Below the pieces are notes generated by a model, which was not told the origin of the DNA, made no database searches, and worked only from the letters and a program-made list of their open reading frames with translations. A stretch of 64,000 bases of DNA from Phyto melanocephala (Eukaryota; Arthropoda; Insecta; Diptera; Rhinophoridae), in the NCBI GenBank assembly GCA_941918925.1, contig OW799234.1, positions 81,506,997 through 81,570,996 of the forward strand, given 5' to 3'. The translations under genes were made by a program, and so were the position numbers. Position 1 is the stretch's first letter, and each line of letters begins with the position of its first letter. Shown here piece by piece: positions 12,041 through 22,249 of the stretch.

Positions 12041-12560
12041 TATACCCTCCGCTGTAAGTGAGGAGGGTATATATCAGTTTGTCATTCCGTTTTTTTCGAA
12101 AATATTATTTTTTGTGTAATTGCTAGCTGATTAACGGAAATTTTATTTGTGAAATATTATTCAGAACGTTATTTTTTCTTTTTGCACTCAAATTGCATAT
12201 CGGAAGTTAGTTGCTTGTAAGAAGTGGTTTATTGCAGTTGGCAAAGTTTATTAAAGAAGCGTTGATCTAAATAGAAATGACTTCCAATAGAAGATGTTGC
12301 TCAATGAAGCCAAATTTTTTTTTTAATTTTGTCGGGCTGTGTAATCGATAAATGATTAAAAACTTTTGGTATACAAAACTGAAATTATTTTGATAAAAAT
12401 ACAATTACAAGTTATATTCTGAATTAACGCACCAAGCCGAGTTATGAAGACCATTTGAACGATGTAGGGAAATATTCAAAGATCTCTTGCGGTAATAGGC
12501 TGGCGGTCTAACTTCTACACCATCGTATCAAAAAAGCTATTGAATAATATCGAAAACATA
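12041..12560 (+). mobile_element. INE-1-type repeat, 5' head
   Basis: Begins with a perfect 10-bp hairpin, TATACCCTCC at 12041 and GGAGGGTATA ending at 12070, followed by GTTTGTCATTCCGTTT. That is the head structure of the other INE-1/DINE-1-like copies in this window. Similarity fades in the next few hundred bases, so the right boundary is approximate. Confidence 0.6.
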
Positions 12561-12952
12561 ACAAAAATGTATTACGAATATAAATAAATATGCACATGTA
12601 AGTAGAATGTCATTTGATAGGAGAAAGAAAAAAGACGTAAGTACTATGATTCCCTAATTCTAATTTCAGTAAATTGTTACATAAATACAATTCCAAATTA
12701 CATATGAGTGTACCTATAAAGAGTGCTGATGATTAAATCGTAGCTGGCTTTGAAAATGCTTCTAACTCGGCTAATATCGGAGTAGTTTTTTAAGATTCTT
12801 ACATTATTACAATTTAATTTGATTTAGAAAATCGTTTAGGAAATTTAAATAATAGAATAAATGAGCTTGAGCCAAAATAAAAATTATTTACAGTTACAAC
12901 TAATATTTTTTTTTTTAATGAGCAAAAAATTGGTATTTCATTTGTTGCCATT

Positions 12953-13030
12953 TCGTCGTTCGTAAGTTATTGTGTTCTATGTGACATATAAAACCTATAC
13001 ATATAGAACACAATAATTTATGAACAACGA
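12953..13030 (+). ncRNA. Long perfectly paired hairpin, pre-miRNA-like
   Basis: Arms 12958-12983 and 13000-13025 pair over all 26 positions if transcribed from the plus strand: 23 Watson-Crick pairs and three G-U wobbles. The loop is 16 nt. After one mismatch, four further pairs (TCGT with ACGA) extend the stem to 12953 and 13030. Size and geometry match an insect microRNA precursor, but a tiny palindromic MITE would look similar. There is no evidence of expression in sequence alone. Confidence 0.4.
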
Positions 13031-13944
13031 TTTATTGACTATTTAAAATAATATTATGATCATTTTTAAATATTGTTTTAAAATTAAATAAAATAAAATT
13101 TATTTTTTATAATTATATGAGATCATTTAATCATAACTTGCGTTCATTACGTGATAACTTAAATAAAACTTAAGAAGATAACTTGTACACACTATATGCA
13201 TTAAGCATAGTCGTTGAATCCAATCATTGTACGTTTCTCTTACATTATGACTACAACAACAGTGTTTTTGCTTCTTTCGTATAGCTAATACACAAATTGA
13301 CTATCGGGATTTTGTTGTTGTCAAGCTTTTTCCAATATTTGCACTTGCAGAAACACATATTTGACTTCATGAAAATTTAGTCGAAACTTCTGCAGAATCG
13401 AAACTGCATTAAGAAAAATTTTTTGTATAACAATTCTGAAGAAAATATTTGCAAACTATTTTTTCATATAGTTTGCTTTACTCCACTCTGTCCATTTTCT
13501 ATCACTTTATTGATTCAATATTTCTCCAAGTATTGAATTTTCTCTTGTATATTTTTTTTTGATTTGCTTGCTTATTGCTTTATTCGATAAGCTTAAATAA
13601 AAAGAAGTCATAATACGGTTTTCCTAGTTACTGCTTAAACAAAATCTAGTTAGTTTTAAATTGCATGGATATAGTAGAATATTTTTTTATTTAATTTTTT
13701 TATTACATTTTGTTCTGGCTTATAGTTTATTCAGACAGAATTTTAAATCCCCTTTTTTGGGCAGCAGTTTGAGCACATGTTGTAAAAAAAAAATATAATA
13801 TGGAATTTATGATGAAATCTTTGTAAAGAAAATTAAAGTTATTTCTACTAAAAATTAAAATAGTTTGATTTAAAAATTTAAATCAGACAAAAGAAAAATA
13901 AAATTCTGCTTAGTGTAGTTTTTAAGTTAAAGGTATAAACTAAA
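13031..13944. other. AT-rich stretch without a gene
   Basis: No coding domain or terminal repeat seen between the hairpin and the Helitron. Confidence 0.55.
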
Positions 13945-15033
13945 TCTACATAAATAAAAATCAAATGTCGTTGGTGGATTATCGCATCATTTAAGAATGG
14001 CTGCACCGATTTCGCTATATAGATATTATTTTATAATTCAACTTCGGTTTTCTCAGAACCTCACCAACTTTTACATCAACTTTTTTAATTTATCTAAAAT
14101 CGGAGAACGACTAGACCGACTTGCCTAATTTTTTTAAAAATAAGTTATGAAGCACAAGAATAATTCTTTTAAACATTTTTCCTTAAAATTTTAAATTAGT
14201 TTGGCCCACAGCTCTCATAAAAAATCAACAATTTTTGCCACATACTCGAAGCACTAAAATCTTGGGCCGAATTAAGGCCTTCGATATTAAATGATTAATT
14301 TTAGGAAAAATAAATATAAGATTTTTCATTCCTGGTATTGAACATTTTATTGATAATTTTACAATTCATTCAAATAATTAGGTAGGACCAAATAAGAGGA
14401 GAGTTACCTCCCATACATAGAAATTAGATTTAGTAGCATATCTGCTGAACTATAACTCAGATAGGCTCTTAATTCTGTGAAAATGGCTGCGATATTAGTT
14501 TGATCGCAAAAACGATAGGATGCGAGCAGAGGATGAGGTGAAATCCCCTCCCTATATCAAGAAATACATAAAATTTCATTTCTAAAAGAGCCATAACTTA
14601 TATTGGGCTTAACTAAATACAAGCTACGTTTGATAACAAATTCCTAATTAGAACCAAAAATGGTATGGATCGGGGAATGAAAAACTATTCATGACAACTG
14701 TTGCATACCTGACTTATGGCGGCAGATAATATTAAAATCTATTTCCTATTAAAACATTGACAGCGCTTCAGATTCTGCTAGTGAATTATTAATTTTCAGT
14801 TAGAAAAATTTTTATTTTATAAAAATAGTTTTTTTCTCTTTTTTCAAAAAATTTTGTTTTAAAATTTTTTTTAATTTTTTCTGTTTAAAGTGTATACAAG
14901 TCAAGGCATATTTATTTATTTTATTTGTTGTTAACAAACGATGTATAACCAACAATAAAAAAGTAAGAGTGCTATATTCAGCCGTGCCGAATCTGAATAA
15001 TAAGGGCCAGCAACGCGGACCGGGTCAGCTAGT
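13945..15033 (+). mobile_element. Non-autonomous Helitron, 1089 bp
   Basis: The 5' end TCTACATAAATAAAAATC at 13945 is followed by GGCTGCACCGATTTCGC, a classic fly Helitron start. The 3' end is ACCGGGTCAGCTAGT, finishing with CTAGT at 15029-15033. The flanking bases are A on the left and T on the right, as Helitron insertion between A and T requires. No Rep/helicase coding sequence is present. Its last 100 bp hold the inverted tail of an INE-1-type repeat (about 14963-14994), which suggests capture or insertion. Confidence 0.85.
14963..14994 (-). repeat. INE-1-type 3' tail hairpin inside the Helitron
   Basis: GTAAGAGTGCTATATTCAGCCGTGCCGAATC is the reverse complement of the tail hairpin (TTCGGCACAGCCGAATATAGTGCTCTTAC) seen at 36880-36916 and 55598-55632, with one substitution in the stem. 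Confidence 0.75.
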
Positions 15034-15280
15034 TTTTCAATATTTCGCTACTCCGGAAATGAAATATATGTTTAGGTTGTAATAATATTTTTATGTGGTG
15101 AAAATAAATTTGAAATAACAAACTTTTGAAAAAATTTAACATATAAATATCAATATTTTGTCGTATACAAATTTTTATAAAAATTTAAAAAATGTATTAA
15201 CTCAATAAATTAACAAACAGTTGAACACTGTTACATAAGAAAATATTTGTGTGCATAAATATATGTTTAATGTGTTACTT

Positions 15281-16958
15281 TTAACCTTTGTGTCTACAAC
15301 CAAAACATTTTCGTTAAACATACAACCATCATACCCGGGTAAGTCGTACACTTTGCAAGGAAATTAGTTCAGATGAAAAAATAATTTTTTGTTTTTCTCA
15401 TCAAATTGAATGATTGGCATCCGTATTTCTGTATGCTTTTAAAAAAAGGATTTTCATTGTTTATCTTAGCTCGGTTGTTTGAACTATTAAGCAGAATGTA
15501 TACAGCATCGTAAAGACAATTTGTTAGCAAATCAAATAAGTTTTTAGCCGTTATATCAGATTTGTTAATGGTAATTCACGCCAGCACCGTAAAGAAAGTG
15601 ATAAAGCAGCAGCCATATCTGACATATTTCTGATGCTGATTAGAAACCTACAGAACAACTATGAGGCAGAAGCCAACATAACTGTTGATGAGCAACAGTG
15701 GAGACAAAGGATTAACTCAGTATATTCCTTAAAAACCTGCGAAATATGATATAAAGGTTTGATGGGTTTGTGATTCTCTTACGTCTTATTCACTCAGTGG
15801 ACAAATATATACTGGCTTGGAGCCTTCTGGAGAAAGGGGAAAAAATCAGGTTGAACGAGTAGTCCAAGATTTGATTTCATGGAAGTGGACGAAACATCTT
15901 TTGTAATAACTTTTCTACAAGTTACAATTTGGCCTATTCTTTGATTTTGAACTATAACATGTCTATCTTGGGCACCGTGAACAAAAGGCGAACATTTGTT
16001 CCGGTTGAATTTTCTAATCCCCGAGGAAGAGAAGTAGAATCTTAAGTTTTTAGATTTAGCAAAAACATAAGAATATTCTCATATATCCCGTAAAAAAAAC
16101 AAATGGGTTGTGGTACTATCTACATCTCATTATAATACCGATGTTGGAGGTGAAAAAAAGAAGCTAATAATGATACTGGATTATAATAAATGCAAAGGTG
16201 GAGTTGACAACAAGGATTAGAGTTTGTTCACCGCAAATAGATGGCCATTAGCGTTTTTTTTATAATATTATTGACGTGGCTGCATTTGCAGCTTTTGTTA
16301 TCTTTATGAAGAATACTCACAGCCTTTAATCCTCAACGAGCCGAAGAAGACTGTTTATTCAAAATTTAAGTACACAGTTAGCTATGAACGCAATTCAGAG
16401 TTGCTCAGAAAATCATCAAATTATGAGACAGTTTTCATTTCGCAGTCGAATAGAATGCATGTTGGACCAAACAGTAAAGCCTTATAATGTTACAGAACCA
16501 GAACGTGTTAAAGAAGAACGCGACGCTTCTGGCAGAAAAAGTACAAAGGAAATTACTACATGTGTAAGAATAGGAGATCAGCAAGAAAATCCTACAAGGA
16601 ATTAAAAAAAAAACAGTTTGTTTTAAGCATTTGGAGGATGCGAATTTTTGTCATCTATGTGCAAAGTAGAAAAAAAATCGATACAAAGCAACTAAAATTA
16701 TTTACACGTCAAAAAAGTTTTTGAATTGTTCTTTGCTTACCCGGGTATGTCGGATGTATAGTTAATGGGTAAATCTCAAAAACATCTTGTAAATTTTTCC
16801 AAAAAAATATTTTTTTAAAATTATTTCATTAGATGTTAAAAACCCTTATTTTAGTCACATATTAAAATTTTAAGGTCAATATCTTATCAGATAGCGTAAG
16901 TATATTCATGGGAATATGAAAAACTTACCCAGGTAGGTGGTTGTACACATAAAGGTTA
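15281..16958 (+). mobile_element. piggyBac-like DNA transposon, TTAA-flanked
   Basis: The element proper is 15285-16954 (1670 bp). TTAA lies immediately outside both ends (15281-15284 and 16955-16958), the signature of piggyBac integration. The ends are inverted repeats: CCTTTGTGTCTACAACC on the left and CCTTTATGTGTACAACC reading in from the right, 15 of 17 matching. A second inverted motif, ACCCGGGTAAGT or ACCTGGGTAAGT, lies just inside each end. A transposase relic fills the interior. Confidence 0.9.
15540..16620 (+). pseudogene. piggyBac-like transposase relic
   Basis: Degenerate coding sequence for a piggyBac-family transposase, which excises and inserts at TTAA. Recognisable blocks in order: RKESDKAAAISDIFLMLIRN and NITVDEQ (family pattern ..DKLAPIR.IFD.F......TIDEQ, containing the first catalytic aspartate); a stop-broken segment ending YSLKTCEI; SILGTVNKRRTFVPVEF (family GT.R.NK...P.EF); KKNKWVVVLSTSHYNTDV; DYNKCKGGVDNKD (family YN..KGGVD..D, another catalytic aspartate); and NRWPLAFF. 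Frame changes and stops occur between blocks. The conserved N-terminal third is largely missing, consistent with the element being shorter than the usual 2.3-2.5 kb. Inactive. Confidence 0.85.
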
Positions 16959-17485
16959 ATGTATTAAATGTCTGTAATTCTGAGCAACATTATCAGTGTC
17001 TGCCCTATATTTAAATCTAAGTGTTGATGGTACATTAATAATTTGTAACATTTCTAACATAAATCTACGCTTATAATTAATTGCTTATAACTAAAGCTGG
17101 AACATTTTCGAAATTTGGAAAGTGATCTTTTTTAGAACAGTGAGAGGATAGTGCTGCTGTCTTTTGTGAATTTATATTATCCCCATGTCTTTGGTCTGAC
17201 TTATGTCCAGAAATTCTGGGGGGCTAATTGCCGTAGTCGATCACGAGCAAAATTTATTCGAGCTTGCGAAATTTTTTACTTTTGAGATTCTGTCATTCGT
17301 TATCGAGTAACATGTTTCGAAATTTCTAATGATTTTAGTCGATAACAAGCAACCTTGCGAGTTTTTCTTCGTTAGCAAATAACCAATCAAATTTATGTTG
17401 TTAAAAAAAATCGTCAAAAAAAAAAAAGAAAATGTAAGAATAAAATATATTTTTTTTGCTAATATATTAATTTTTATTAATTAAT

Positions 17486-17650
17486 AGGTCAAATACAACA
17501 AAAAATAACTTTATTCAAAAGCACATTCTTGCAGAATTTATGTCTGAACATATCGACTTGGCTAAAGGAATATTACTAAATACAGCTCAAGGAAAAGCAA
17601 AAGTCAATTGGCTATGGAAAAACTTAACCATAAAACTTAATTCTTCTTAA
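17486..17650 (+). pseudogene. Myb/SANT-like (zeste-type) protein fragment of a Harbinger element
   Basis: The frame contains HILAEFMSEHIDLAKG and then GKAKVNWLWKNLTIKLNSS before a stop. This matches the first helices of the zeste-type Myb/SANT-like DNA-binding domain carried by Harbinger elements (pattern FLEFM..NPDLAKG....W..LA..LNA.GPP..D). The GPP.KD helix and everything downstream is deleted, and the transposase relic follows immediately on the other strand. The same gene survives more completely at 21062-21987. Confidence 0.7.
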
Positions 17651-17900
17651 TAAAGTTGTAGCCAATTGAATTTTCGTGGGTACCGCTGTAGGGATATGTG
17701 CCTTAAATTTTAACTCCATAAGAACATAGTTAAAAGCCTCCTTAGAGAGCTTAAAGCGCTTTTCAACCTGTAAAAATATTATTATATTAATGGAATAAAA
17801 AACTAATTGAAACTTACTCAATGTTCGGAAAACTTAATGGGTCACTGTTGTTGCGAATTTGGTTTGTTATTAAATTTATATTACATTCATTTTCTGAATC
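17624..17900 (-). pseudogene. Harbinger transposase N-terminal fragment, possibly with an intron
   Basis: Read on the minus strand, an upstream block (about 17900-17823) encodes SSSDSENECNINLI and RNNSDPLSFPNIE. A second block from about 17770 encodes EKRFKLSKEAFNYVLMELK and PTKIQLATTLLRRIKF. This corresponds to the region before the catalytic domain in Harbinger transposases (family pattern F....RLSKE.F..L......P..KL...L...A.G.Y). Between them a GTAAGT-type donor and a TTTTTACAG acceptor frame a roughly 50-bp intron. The DDE catalytic domain is deleted, so it cannot transpose. Confidence 0.65.
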
Positions 17901-18163
17901 AGAAGATGAAGAATAAAAAAAAAACTTGGATTAATTTTTCAAATTACCTGCAAAATTTTTGTTTTTAATTTTTTTCTCACTTTATATCTTAAATCTTTTC
18001 AATTTTTTCAATGGTTAATAACTCTTTTGAATTTTTCTTTCCAACACTTAAACAAAAAATCGATTCGTTTCATATCGAGTTTAATCATCAGAAAATTTCG
18101 TATTATCTATATTAAATTCGATGCGAAATTATTTCGATCACGACTCCCGTAATTAGCCCCCTG

Positions 18164-19443
18164 GTTTTAAGTTTATTTAAAGTAGTGCACACATAAACTT
18201 TATTATATTTCTCACTGAAAAAAGGTAAAAAAAACAAACAAATTAATTTAAAAAATTTTGGCTGTACAAAATTTGTGTTATCAACAGGTTCTATCCTTAA
18301 AATAATTGTAAGAAAATTTTTTTTAATAGAACAATACTTTAAAGAGTCTCCGTAAATGAATTTTCAATATTAAAAAACTTCATTGTATTCAAAGTATTTT
18401 AGTTATATATTATAGTCAAGTTTCCTTGTCTATTTATCATTCATATTGATATTCTTTCAAACTAAAATAATTTACACATTTCCACAATAATATTTTTCTC
18501 GCTGCATAAATCAAATAAAAAAGGCTTTGCTTTCGTTAACGGTTTTATACCATTTCACATTTCTACCACCCAAAGAAAAAACATCAACTATTCATTTAGA
18601 TTTTTATCATAATTTTGTTATAAAAACTTTAACCTACATTCATTTGGCATTAAACCTTTAACCTACATTTGAAACACCTTTTGTTGATTCCCTCCTTTTG
18701 CAATCAATGTGTTGCTACAATCCCACAGTCATTTACATGGAAATTTTCACCTCATAAAACAAGTATGTAAACGAGAACACATACACACACACATTTATCT
18801 TTTAAGTGTATAAATGAGCAAATACATGAAGTATTGTAAGCGTATATTATTTGTACATATGTATGTATATGTATAAGAAAGTAAGACGTTTGATGTTTTT
18901 TGAAATTTTAACCCTCAGCTTGACAATTTTATTAGATGGAACAAATGGAACAAAACAATAACAAAGTTTACCCTTTTATATGGCCAAAAAGGGGGGTGGT
19001 TAATTTTTCTGGTTAGAATAATTAGTTTTTCTTCAGATAATTAAAATTTGGCATAAAGCCTTTAAAACTTATATTCTTTATGTCTGAATCCTGTTTATTG
19101 AACTTTAGTCCTTAAAAATTATTTTAAAAAATCTGATGCAAAATTCAAATGTAAAAATGTAGAAAACGATGTAGTTTCTAAAAAAAAAAAAATTTGTTAA
19201 TAAGGCTTTGAATTTTAAAATCGTTGGTTTATTTATCTGCTAGTGTATTTTGTTAAAGAAATTGTTGTCGTAAGTCTTTTACACTATACAAAACAAGGGG
19301 AAAAATAAAACGTTATCAAGCTTAAATATCAAAATAACAAACATATTCTGTATATTATTTGTGTGCCTCTAATACGTATCAAAAAACAGAAAAGAAAAAA
19401 CACAGTAACAAATAAAAAGAATTAAGCAACTTTATGGTAAATT
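18164..19443. other. AT-rich stretch without a gene
   Basis: Contains a CA-rich simple stretch near 18775-18800 and nothing coding that I recognise. Confidence 0.5.
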
Positions 19444-19483
19444 ATGTACGACAATGAAATGCCTCCTGCAAGTCAAACAACAG
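19444..19483 (+). other. Candidate first coding exon with strong splice donor
   Basis: An ATG at 19444, with an in-frame TAA just upstream at 19438, opens 13 codons reading MYDNEMPPASQTT plus one base. It runs straight into CAG|GTGAGT at 19481, a near-consensus splice donor. The hydrophilic proline/serine peptide looks like the unstructured start of a regulatory protein, but I cannot name one. A short ATG frame at 19434 would precede it in a transcript. No acceptor partner is identifiable within the window, so it is a hypothesis based on the donor and start alone. Confidence 0.25.
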
Positions 19484-20301
19484 GTGAGTTCATGGGAGGC
19501 GCAGCTACGTAATACAGCTTTAAACAACTTTTTTACACCAAAAAGGGGGGAAACGCTGCCAAGACAATATAAATAGATGCGTATAAAATTTCCACAGAAA
19601 ACTAGGACGCATACATTTGCAAAGAAGAAATCTACAAAACACCATGAATAAATCAGAAAAACGAGCTGCTTGGTTTTATTTTTTAAAACAACAAAGTCAT
19701 GATTTTAAAAAACAAAGCTGGTTCTTAGTTTGACAATTGTATCGTTCTTCTAAATCTTATATTTTGTTTGATTATTTGTAATGTATCTAATTTAAAGCTT
19801 GCAAAATTCATTGAATTTACATATTTTAGATAAATAAATTTTTTTGGTTTCTTGTGAGAATTTTGTTGCTTAAGTTCCAATTTAAAGTCTTTCAAAAAAG
19901 AGTAATATTCTTTTCACTTGAGTTTATGTAGATTGCAAGTAGTTTTACAATGTGTACATTATATTGTGTAAGCTAAAGGACACTTGTGTGTTTTTGTGTA
20001 TTTAAGTCTAGTGTTTGAAGGGTGTCAATTGTGTATTCAACGGAAATTACCAAGCATCTTCATTTTAGTTGAATTTTAAAAACAGTGTGGTACACTAGTA
20101 AGTGCACAAATAACATTTACTTTGGACACTACAAACGGGTGATTATTTTACCCTTTGGATTTTACAAACTAAGAACACGCATAAAGATTGCAAAAGTAAA
20201 TGTAATAAAGAATAAGCCAGAAGAAAACTTATGTATGCATTAAGTTAAATAAAGGTGAAACCGCTGAATTCGCAAAAATACGTAAACTTAATGAAGTACT
20301 G

Positions 20302-20782
20302 TAAAGGGTGGTTAAATTTTAAGGGCTAATGTTGAATGTGAGCCACACCTAAACGTCAAGTTTTTTTTCTGCATTTCATTTGCTATTTCTCAATTTCAGT
20401 CCAACTCAATTTGAACCATGGAAAGATTCACAATCGAGCAACGCATTAAAATTATTCAGGCTTATTATGAAAAAAGGCGTTTTAATCAAAATGCATTCTG
20501 TGCACGTCGTAAATCTTTTGGTCAACATAATCGTTTAAATTCGTGCACAATAGGGAGAACTGTGAAAAATATTTCAATGTCAGCAATACAGGTCTGTATG
20601 AAATGTGAAAACATTTGTAAATGCCTTCTTACTTAGTTGAACGGAAAACATTGCTGTTTTTCGCGATTGTGTGGCAAAAGAGCAGTCAACCTCGACTCAT
20701 CCTCGTGCCCAACAATTGAACATCAACATTGTCATAGAAAATTTGGACCATCGGATGGAGGTGTGTGGAGGTGTGTACACAA
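20302..20782 (+). mobile_element. mariner deletion derivative, left part
   Basis: TA at 20302-20303 is followed by the terminal repeat AAGGGTGGTTAAATTTTAAGGGC, shared with both ends of the element at 57474-58018. It continues through GAGCCACACCTAAACGTCAAG to a transposase N terminus at 20418. Its right end is missing: the Harbinger element starting at 20783 abuts it directly, and the expected mariner end does not resume beyond 22198. Confidence 0.85.
20418..20780 (+). pseudogene. mariner transposase, N terminus joined to remnants
   Basis: Starts MERFTIEQRIKIIQAYYEK at 20418, the normal N-terminal helix-turn-helix start of one mariner lineage (pattern MERFT.EQR..I...Y...R). It continues RRKSFGQHNRLNSCTIGRTV, where the alanine-leucine-arginine segment of the family is altered. 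After about 72 codons a stop and frameshifts follow. The rest, to about 20780, corresponds to NINIVIENLDHRMEVC, skipping the whole catalytic core. The same internal junction is present in the copy at 57474-58018, so both descend from one internally deleted parent. Confidence 0.85.
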
Positions 20783-22198
20783 GGGCCTAATTCTCGCATT
20801 CGTATACGGGCGAAATTATATTCGAACGTGCGAGTTTTCTTACTTTTAAGATTCTCTCATTCGATATCGAGTATCGACTATCGAAATTTGTAATGATGGC
20901 ATTCGATAACGAGCTACATTTCGTATGCAACCTTGCGAGTATAAACTCGTTAGCAAAAAAGTATTCGAGTTAACGTTTTAAAGTATAAAAGTGAACAGAA
21001 AAGAAAATATAAGTTAAAAATTTATGAAATTTTTTTTTTAAAGTAAATTTTTATATTTCTAGGTCAAAGTTAACAAAAATAAATTATTTTCAAAAAGAGA
21101 TCTCTGATAATTTTTGGCAAAGCACGCAGATTTGGAAAAAAGCCTTTTCCAAACACTTCGCAAGAAAAAAAAGGGCTAACCAACTTTTGGATCAACTAGC
21201 CGCGAAACTAAGTGCTTCTGGTCCACCAATAAAAGATGTGAAAATGTGGCGGAAGGTAATATAACAAGAAAAAATTGTTTTACTTTTAGTAACGATTTTT
21301 TTGTTTAGGTATACGCTGATCAAAAACAACATGTAAAAAAGAAGTTTTCTTTTAATAAATTTTCGAAGAAAAGAGCCGGTGGTGGCCCGTACGAAGACAG
21401 ACTCTCATTCAAGTAGAGGAACAAATCTTGGCTGCTACTGGCATAGAAGTCGCTGTTTACGGTCTGAAGACTCTGCAAAGCTTTGGATCAGTTTTAAAAA
21501 CACAAACAGAGCCAAAGTCAAAACCTTTACGTGATTAATTAATTGTAATAGCACCTGAAAATCACAATAATGACTTGCCATGCATTTCTTCGTCTTCAGT
21601 CTCGGACAGTAACCACTCCTCATGTATAGAAGATGATGATTTAGAAAAATCAGTGCCAGAAAACAGAATAATATACGGAGACATAAAAAAATAGCATAAA
21701 GAAAAGGGAAACAAAAATTACTTTGCTAAAAAAATATGATGACTACATACAGAGAACTACCAGAAGGAGATTCTAAAAAGATTAAATTCCCTTATAGAAA
21801 CAAAAAAAAACAGGACCTCGAATTAAAACAAAAGAATATCAAACTGAATATTCAGTTAATTGAAATGAAAAAGAAAAGCCTACAAATTAAGGAAGAGGAG
21901 CAATACTTAGACAAACAAATTAAAGAAATAGAGTTGCAAATACGAAGAAAGGAGTTAGAAACACTTAATATGGGTATCGAAATGTAATAAAAATAACAAT
22001 AAATGCCTATTTACAAAAAATTTTTATAGGCTTTAATTTTTTTTAGTTTCAAAAAACATGAAAAAAATAAGTTCTTTACAACACTGAACTAAAAACTCGA
22101 TTCGTTTCGTATCGAGTAACATCATTAGAAAATTGTACGCTATCGAAATTAATTTCGATACGAGTTGTATTTCGATCACGAATGCGAGAATTAGCCCC
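20783..22198 (+). mobile_element. PIF/Harbinger-type element with Myb-like gene, 1416 bp
   Basis: The left end GGGCCTAATTCTCGCATTCGT and the right end, read inward, GGGGCTAATTCTCGCATTCGT match at all but one base. The flanks are CAA and CAG, close to a 3-bp duplication. The subterminal regions (TATCGAG, TTCGATA, GCGAG motifs) resemble those of the 17219-18160 copy, so they are the same family. Only the Myb/SANT-like gene is carried; no transposase domain was recognised, making this a partner-dependent derivative. Confidence 0.8.
21062..21987 (+). pseudogene. Zeste-type Myb/SANT-like DNA-binding protein of a Harbinger element
   Basis: In Harbinger elements this accessory protein carries transposase to the nucleus and binds the element ends. 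Visible parts: LAKHADLEKSL, then LLDQLAAKLSASGPPIKDV, KMWRK at an exon end (21256), an intron of about 53 bp (GTAATA to TTTGTTTAG), and VYADQKQHVKKKFSFNKF with AGGGPYEDRLS. That is the complete trihelix signature, including the GPP.KD.K.W.KV.AD.K.HVK core. A frameshift follows, then VEEQILAATGIEVAVYGLKT and SFGSVL. The C terminus from 21736 is a lysine/glutamate-rich coiled coil ending LNMGIEM. The first frameshift near 21110 and the second near 21410 break the frame. The preserved intron and C terminus make this one of the best-conserved coding relics here. Confidence 0.8.
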
Positions 22199-22249
22199 CA
22201 GATCCTGGTATAAATTTCCTATGATCTTCAATTATTTTTTACAAGAGCT

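Larger units (their letters stand above)
17216..18163 (+). mobile_element. PIF/Harbinger-type element, 942 bp
   Basis: The element proper is 17219-18160. The left end GGGGGCTAATTGCCGTAGTCG is inverted at the right as GGGGCTAATTACGGGAGTCG. The flank CTG on both sides makes a 3-bp duplication, as Harbinger elements produce. Subterminal regions are rich in TTCG/CGAA motifs. It contains relics of two convergent genes, a zeste-type Myb/SANT-like protein on the plus strand and a Harbinger transposase on the minus strand, the normal arrangement in this superfamily. Confidence 0.8.
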
